A stretch of DNA of 64,000 bases, from positions 1 to 64,000 of the forward strand of contig CALBDU010000083.1 of the NCBI GenBank assembly GCA_937927335.1, written 5' to 3'. Positions 59,324-64,000 of the stretch are shown here, in pieces; positions within the stretch are counted from its first letter, which is position 1, and every line of letters begins with the position of its first letter. Both the position numbers and the translations under genes were made by a program. Below the pieces are notes generated by a model that searched no databases, was not told the DNA's origin, and saw only the letters and a list, made by a program, of their open reading frames with translations. Origin of the DNA: an uncultured Clostridium sp. Its GTDB lineage: Bacteria; Bacillota; Clostridia; Clostridiales; Clostridiaceae.

Positions 59324-59755
59324 GTGGACCTTAGCAAATTAAGCCTAATTTTTAAGATAATTATTATAGCAATAATCTATATTATTATTTTTACTGCATT
59401 AAAGATTATGTATAAGGATATGAAGGGAGGCTCCAGGGGAAGAAAGGAAAATATGCGTTCCTTCGGACTAGAAATTCTCGAACCAGGAAACAACCAGAAC
59501 TTAAGAAAAGGCGGGGTGATCCCTGTTAAGGATGTTATCACCATAGGAAGAAAAAGCGATAACATGCTTGTATTGAATGATCCTTACGCATCCAGCTATC
59601 ATGCAAAAATATATGTTAAAAACGGAGAGTGCGTCCTTGAGGATCTGGACAGCACCAACGGAACTATATTAAATGGTGAAAGACTGATTGGAAAGGAATA
59701 TCTTGACTCAGGCGATAAAATTACAATAGGAAGTGTTTCCTTTAAATTTATCTAA
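59324..59755 (+). CDS. membrane-anchored FHA domain protein
   Basis: A 143-residue protein; GTG 59324 lies about seven bases from AGAGGGTG, so the TTG at 59297 is rejected. One transmembrane helix (about residues 9-28) precedes an FHA domain (about 60-143) with the phosphothreonine-binding pattern ITIGRKSDN ... YASSYHAKI ... DLDSTNGTILNG. FHA domains read phosphothreonine placed by Ser/Thr kinases; no kinase is in the window. Followed by FtsW/RodA and PBP genes, it should tie phospho-signalling to wall synthesis. Confidence 0.93.
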   Translation: MDLSKLSLIFKIIIIAIIYIIIFTALKIMYKDMKGGSRGRKENMRSFGLEILEPGNNQNLRKGGVIPVKDVITIGRKSDNMLVLNDPYASSYHAKIYVKNGECVLEDLDSTNGTILNGERLIGKEYLDSGDKITIGSVSFKFI

Positions 59756-59771
59756 TTTGGTGGTGAAGCTG

Positions 59772-60974
59772 TTGAGAGCTGATAAAGACGAAAAAAAGCT
59801 TTTGAGGTACACGTATCTGCTTTGCATAGTGTGCTTTCTTAACCTGGCTGTTTTAAAGCAGCCATTTGACAAGGGTGCCCTGATTATGTCTGTAGTAACC
59901 TGTTTGCTTATAGGTTACTCTTATTTTGTAATTAGAAGATATTTCTCAGAAGGGGACAAATATATATTTATATTTTCAAGCATATTGTCGGTAATCGGTA
60001 TTGTTATGATATACAGGCTTAACATGTCCGTTTCCATAAAGCAGGTAATATGGTTTGCTGTCAGTGTGACCGGTTTTATACTAACTGTGGTGCTGTTGCC
60101 GGATATAAAAAGATTCAGCAGGTATAAGTATATATACCTTGCTTTTACAGTTATTTTTATGGGTATGGCTATGGTAATAGGAACCGAGATTAACGGTTCC
60201 AAGAACTGGGTTCTTATAGGGCCCTTTAGCTTTCAGCCTTCCGAATTTGGGAAGCTGTTCCTCATAGCATACCTTGCCTCATCCCTGAAGGACTACAAGG
60301 ACTTTAAAAGCCTGTTTGAGCCTGCAGGAGTGGTGATGGTGTGCCTTGGCTTTATGGTGCTTCAAAAGGACCTGGGCTCTGCGCTGATATTTTTCGGAAT
60401 ATCTGTAACAATGCTTTATATTGCTACTTCAAAGTTAAAGTACGTACTTGCCTGCATTGGCATGTTTGTTATGGGTGCTGCAATAAGCTACCAGCTTTTT
60501 GACCATGTGAAAGTGAGGTTCCTGATTTGGCAAAATCCATGGAACTATGTCAATGACAAGGGATACCAGGTGGTGCAGTCCTTATTTTCAATTGCCACAG
60601 GAGGACTTACCGGAACAGGGCTGGGACTTGGACATCCTGAATATGTGCCTGTTAATACCAGCGACTTTATATTTGCTGCCTTGTGCGAGGAGCTTGGTAT
60701 ACTTATTGGTTTCGCCATAATTATCCTATACTTTCTTCTGTTTTATAGATGCATAAGGGCAGCTTTTTACGAAGAAGACAAGTTTTCAAGGCTTCTTGCA
60801 ATAGGCTTCAGCACGATGCTGGCATGCCAGGTGCTGGTTATTATCGGAGGGGTTACCAATGCCATTCCACTGACGGGCATAACAATGCCGCTAGTGAGCT
60901 ATGGAGGCAGTTCCATGCTTATTACTTTTCTTGCCTTGGGAATAATCCAGAAGATTTCAGAAGAGGGTAGATAA
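59772..60974 (+). CDS. FtsW/RodA/SpoVE family lipid II polymerase
   Basis: A 400-residue membrane protein with about ten helices. TTG 59772 is chosen as it is about five bases from GGTGGTGA; a longer frame from 59733 overlaps the FHA gene. SEDS motifs are evident: GPFSFQPSEFGKLFLIAYLAS, GGLTGTGLGLG, VNTSDFIFAALCEELG and ITMPLVSYGGSSML. It polymerises glycan strands with the class B PBP encoded next. The pairing cannot show whether it serves elongation, division or spore cortex. Confidence 0.93.
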   Translation: MRADKDEKKLLRYTYLLCIVCFLNLAVLKQPFDKGALIMSVVTCLLIGYSYFVIRRYFSEGDKYIFIFSSILSVIGIVMIYRLNMSVSIKQVIWFAVSVTGFILTVVLLPDIKRFSRYKYIYLAFTVIFMGMAMVIGTEINGSKNWVLIGPFSFQPSEFGKLFLIAYLASSLKDYKDFKSLFEPAGVVMVCLGFMVLQKDLGSALIFFGISVTMLYIATSKLKYVLACIGMFVMGAAISYQLFDHVKVRFLIWQNPWNYVNDKGYQVVQSLFSIATGGLTGTGLGLGHPEYVPVNTSDFIFAALCEELGILIGFAIIILYFLLFYRCIRAAFYEEDKFSRLLAIGFSTMLACQVLVIIGGVTNAIPLTGITMPLVSYGGSSMLITFLALGIIQKISEEGR

Positions 60975-60975
60975 T

Positions 60976-62400
60976 ATGGATGATATAACAAGAAACATAA
61001 AAAGAGTGCTTATAGTATTTCTGATATTTTTCATGGCTCTTATAACCTATATAACCTATTTTGAGATGGCTGTGGGACCGGAAATAGTAAACAATCCTGC
61101 CAACAAAAGGCTCTGGGTTAAAAGAAACGAGGTGCTTAGAGGCACAATATACGACAGGAATCTGAAACCTCTTACCAACAGTGAGAGGCTGGATGCCGCA
61201 ACCCAGAAAAGAGAATATACAGGTGGTGCCATGTTTGCTCATGTGCTTGGCTATGTTGATATAAAATATGGAATAACCGGCCTTGAAAGAAAATATGACA
61301 ATGATCTTATGTCCTCCAGTGTACAGGATACTGTGATGGGATTTATAAAGTCAGGGGGCAAAACTCAGCCAAAGATTGGCAGCAACCTAATAACAACCCT
61401 GAATTACAACATACAGAAAAGAGCTTATGATATGCTTGGCAATAATAAGGGTGCAGTGGTGGTGCTGAATCCAAAAACCGGAGAGATACTTGCTCTCGTA
61501 TCCAAGCCGTCCTTCGACCCAAATGACCTGGCTGCAAACTGGGCAGCAATAAATTCAGACAAAAACAGACCTCTTATAAACAGGGCAACCGCCGGACTAT
61601 ACCCCCCAGGCTCTACCTTTAAAACCATAACTGCAATCAGCGCCCTGGAGAATATATCCGGTATTATGGACAGAAACTTTGATGACAACGGCAAGCTGGT
61701 TTTCAATGCCAAGGAGTCTCTGAGCAATTTTAATGGAGAGGTGCTGGGGAATATTAATTTCAAGCAGGCCTATGTGCATTCCAGCAATGTGGTTTTCGGA
61801 ACTCTTGGAATGGAGCTGGGCAACAGCAAGCTTAAGGATACTGCAGAAAAATTCTATTTTAATGAGGATACGCCGGTTGATGGTATAACCCTGGAAAATA
61901 GCAGGTTTCCAAGCTTAAAGAGCTATGAAAAAGGGAATATAGCTCAAAGTGCCATTGGACAGAGCACTGTTCTGGCAACTCCAATGGAAATGGCTTTAAT
62001 AGCTTCAACAATCGCAAACAATGGTGTAATGATGAAGCCTTATCTAGTGTCAAAGGTTACTAAAAGTACAGGGGAAACCGTAAAATCAATTGAACCTGTA
62101 AGTATAAAGCAGATAATATCTCCAAATACGGCGGCTATAATGAAAGATTTTATGAGAACGGTGGTAGCTGAAGGAACTGGAGGAAATGCAGCCCTTGCAG
62201 ATATTAAAGTGTGCGGCAAGACCGGTACTGCCGACCACAGCGATGATGGCAGCTCTGTGCCTCATTCATGGTTTATTGGCTTTGCGCCATATGAGAATCC
62301 TCAGGTGGCGGTGGCAGTAATTGTTGAAGACGGTGGTCAGGGCGGAATAGCTGCCGCCAGAATAGCAGCAGGTGTTATGGATACTGCCTTGAGCAAATAA
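60976..62400 (+). CDS. class B penicillin-binding protein transpeptidase
   Basis: A 474-residue protein cross-linking peptidoglycan, shorter than usual PBP2s. An N-terminal helix (about residues 12-32) is followed by a short pedestal (LRGTIYDRNLKPL) and the transpeptidase domain. The three active-site motifs are Ser213-Thr-Phe-Lys (GSTFKT), SSN (about 270) and Lys415-Thr-Gly (CGKTGTAD). It begins one base after the SEDS gene and works with it. The FHA-SEDS-PBP order resembles the fhaB-rodA-pbpA cluster of actinobacteria. Confidence 0.94.
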   Translation: MDDITRNIKRVLIVFLIFFMALITYITYFEMAVGPEIVNNPANKRLWVKRNEVLRGTIYDRNLKPLTNSERLDAATQKREYTGGAMFAHVLGYVDIKYGITGLERKYDNDLMSSSVQDTVMGFIKSGGKTQPKIGSNLITTLNYNIQKRAYDMLGNNKGAVVVLNPKTGEILALVSKPSFDPNDLAANWAAINSDKNRPLINRATAGLYPPGSTFKTITAISALENISGIMDRNFDDNGKLVFNAKESLSNFNGEVLGNINFKQAYVHSSNVVFGTLGMELGNSKLKDTAEKFYFNEDTPVDGITLENSRFPSLKSYEKGNIAQSAIGQSTVLATPMEMALIASTIANNGVMMKPYLVSKVTKSTGETVKSIEPVSIKQIISPNTAAIMKDFMRTVVAEGTGGNAALADIKVCGKTGTADHSDDGSSVPHSWFIGFAPYENPQVAVAVIVEDGGQGGIAAARIAAGVMDTALSK

Positions 62401-62411
62401 AGGAGGAGCAT

Positions 62412-63308
62412 ATGAAAATAGAAGACTTATCCAAGCTGGATAATGGTGCTGCAATTGAAATTAATGCATTGGTCAGTGATAAAAGAACTGGAAGAAAGAA
62501 AGACGGCAGCCCGTTTTTAACACTTATAATCCAGGACAATTCGGGAAGCATGTCATTTCCATTATGGGATAATTATGAACACTTTATCAGTGCTATTGAA
62601 ATAAATACAATTATTCATATTAAAGGCTATGTAAGCTTTTTTAACAATGCTGTGCAGATTAAAAGTCCTGTTATAAGGCCTGTGCTCAGCGGATACGATT
62701 ATAATGATTTTGTACCTTCCTACCCTGTACCTGATGAGCTGTACCAGTATTTTAACAACACGGTTAACAGCCTGGAGGAAAAATACAGGAAAATTGCCGT
62801 GGCTGCCACAGGAGCTTTCGGTACTAACAGTGGAAGGTGGAACGCTTTCACCAGCTGTGTTGCTGCAGAAAAATTTCACGGAAATAAACGAGGAGGACTG
62901 TTTATCCATACTGTTGGTGTTATGAAATCCATGGAAGCAATTATTTCAAATTATCTTGATCCTCCTTTTTATATGGATGCCAGAGAGGTTATATCCAGAG
63001 ACCGGCTGATGCTTAAGGCAATTGTGCACGATCTTATGAAGACCCAGGAGTATGACTATGACGGCATAATAAAAAGAAAATCCATAAAAATGGATCATCT
63101 GGTGCTGGGGACGGCATATTTAAGGGATATAAATGAAGAAACCGGCAATGTACTTTCCCCGGAGGAACTGGACGACATTTGCTACTCAATTTTGTCACAT
63201 CATGGAGAGTTTGGAAACTATGGCACCAAGGGTATTGAGGATATTCTTTTGAATATTGCTGATATGATTGATAGTCAAATTGTTAATGCTGTAGAAAACA
63301 AAATATAA
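62412..63308 (+). CDS. 3'-5' exoribonuclease YhaM family
   Basis: A 298-residue nuclease behind AGGAGGAG. An N-terminal OB-fold (about residues 10-95: GAAIEINALVSDKRTGRKKDGSPFLTL-like) binds nucleic acid. An HD domain follows, with GLFIHTVGVMKSM and AIVHDLMKTQEYDYD giving the metal-binding His/Asp pairs, and SILSHHGEFGNYG as a third His element. Length is near that of Bacillus YhaM (314). It trims RNA ends and is the last gene of the FHA-SEDS-PBP string. Confidence 0.9.
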   Translation: MKIEDLSKLDNGAAIEINALVSDKRTGRKKDGSPFLTLIIQDNSGSMSFPLWDNYEHFISAIEINTIIHIKGYVSFFNNAVQIKSPVIRPVLSGYDYNDFVPSYPVPDELYQYFNNTVNSLEEKYRKIAVAATGAFGTNSGRWNAFTSCVAAEKFHGNKRGGLFIHTVGVMKSMEAIISNYLDPPFYMDAREVISRDRLMLKAIVHDLMKTQEYDYDGIIKRKSIKMDHLVLGTAYLRDINEETGNVLSPEELDDICYSILSHHGEFGNYGTKGIEDILLNIADMIDSQIVNAVENKI

Positions 63309-63312
63309 TTTT

Positions 63313-63338
63313 GGATTTGCCGCTGCAAATCCTTTTTT
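63313..63338 (+). terminator. terminator of the wall synthesis / YhaM operon
   Basis: GGATTTGC (63313-63320) pairs with GCAAATCC (63325-63332) around a four-base loop, followed by six T. Confidence 0.92.
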
Positions 63339-63453
63339 CTTGCTGACATAGGATATTTCCCAGGAAATGATGTCGCATTAAAGCTTTTTGTGGATATCGG
63401 GCAGCTTATTGAGTATAATTATTGATAATAATATAGATTTCGAGGAGATAATA

Positions 63454-64000
63454 ATGAAGGGAATAACTCATGGGGGAGTTGGGATAATAACCCTGATCTG
63501 TGTTGCAGATAAGATGCCGGTGAAATTTACCTATATGGGTCTTGTTGTGGTATTGCTGGGGTCCCTGCTGCCTGATATTGATCACCCTAAAAGCATAATC
63601 AACAAATATATACTGCCCTTCAGTAATAAGCTTACCAAGGTCTTCATATATGCAGCGCTTGGAGTGGTTATATTGTGGTATGACTATATCAACCCTGGAG
63701 AACCAATATTTAAGGCTTTGGCGGTGGCATTTCTGATAATAGCCGTGTCTGCTCATCGAAATGGTCTTACCCACAGTGCTGCAGGCATGATTTTATTTAG
63801 TCTGATAGCAGGGTATATAGGAAATGAATATAATATAAAATATCTGGCTTATTATTTTATGATAGGCTATGGCATGCATCTGGTGTGCGATATGTTTACA
63901 AACCGGGGAGTACCTCTTTTATATCCTTTCAGCAAAAGGAAATTCAAGTTTCCCTTTACCTATAACAGTAATTCAAAGCTTGGAAAGGCAGTGGAAACCT
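63454..64000 (+). CDS. YdjM-type membrane-bound metal-dependent hydrolase, N-terminal part
   Basis: An open frame from ATG 63454 (behind GAGGAG) runs off the window end after 182 residues. It has the LexA-regulated YdjM family marks: ITHGGVGI at the start, LGSLLPDIDHPKS around residue 37, SAHRNGLTHSAAG around 98, and YGMHLVCDMFTNRGVPLLYPF, supplying the His and Asp metal ligands between four or five hydrophobic helices. Its true substrate is unknown; some members are induced by DNA damage. Confidence 0.9.
   Translation, partial: MKGITHGGVGIITLICVADKMPVKFTYMGLVVVLLGSLLPDIDHPKSIINKYILPFSNKLTKVFIYAALGVVILWYDYINPGEPIFKALAVAFLIIAVSAHRNGLTHSAAGMILFSLIAGYIGNEYNIKYLAYYFMIGYGMHLVCDMFTNRGVPLLYPFSKRKFKFPFTYNSNSKLGKAVET

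Noticed and set aside
1..64000. tRNA, rRNA, CRISPR array, prophage or genomic island
   Set aside because: No tRNA arm motifs, rRNA stretches, regular short repeats, integrases or phage structural genes were seen. Base composition looks even throughout, though I could not compute it.

Overview
The window is a gene-dense, low-GC stretch with coding, promoter and riboswitch signatures of a Clostridium-type Firmicute. Supporting signs are AGGAGG-type ribosome sites with frequent TTG/GTG starts, TTGACA/TATAAT promoters, many hairpin-plus-T-run terminators, a lysine riboswitch and a NiCo (czcD) riboswitch. A GerS-like lipoprotein and a perfect Spo0A box suggest a spore former. I see no rRNA, tRNA, CRISPR array, prophage or insertion sequence.

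Layout. 1-2900: the end of a Cys/Met PLP lyase and a polar amino acid ABC importer, probably for cystine. 3000-5900: a small membrane protein, an NlpC/P60 wall hydrolase and an AI-2E family membrane protein. 6050-11000: a secreted protein of unknown function, a BcrA-type ABC exporter and an OmpR-type two-component system. 11100-13060: a CHASE4-HAMP-GGDEF diguanylate cyclase and a DUF1653 protein. 13100-18550: threonine synthase behind an attenuator leader, a CDF metal exporter behind a NiCo riboswitch, a small membrane protein on the minus strand, a DUF2089 / SHOCT-like trio, and a YitT protein behind a second attenuator leader.

18550-34600 is the most distinctive region. A MarR regulator with an operator over its own promoter is followed by a heterodimeric ABC exporter, a short and a long membrane-fusion protein, and an S-layer-homology (SLH) protein. 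After a terminator come a histidine kinase and a bacterial enhancer-binding-type regulator with an altered GAFTGA loop (GAFPGA). Then follow a second long fusion protein, a MacB-like ATPase and permease, and a second SLH gene. The two SLH genes are identical over about 1.3 kb. The whole looks like a regulated, partly duplicated envelope export system in which the SLH protein may be a wall-side partner.

34700-43320: a GNAT acetyltransferase, a YheO-like regulator, a GT-C type membrane glycosyltransferase (minus strand), a SHOCT miniprotein, a lysine permease under a lysine riboswitch, and a DegV / beta-carbonic anhydrase / PAP2 / flavodoxin / YihY operon. 43500-47230: a DUF6514-like protein, acpS, bifunctional nnr, a GerS-like lipoprotein and the EndoAI/EndoA toxin-antitoxin pair, with no alanine racemase between the last two units. 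47300-50060: split transketolase and a second YitT protein. 50190-59240: ftsE, ftsX, a CtpB-type protease, a MinJ-like PDZ membrane protein, uvrB and uvrA, a Bacillus-like order. 59300-64000: FHA protein, FtsW/RodA protein, class B penicillin-binding protein, the YhaM exoribonuclease, and the start of a YdjM-type membrane protein cut by the window edge.

All coordinates and motif matches were read by eye. Family names come from recognised motifs, not from database searches.
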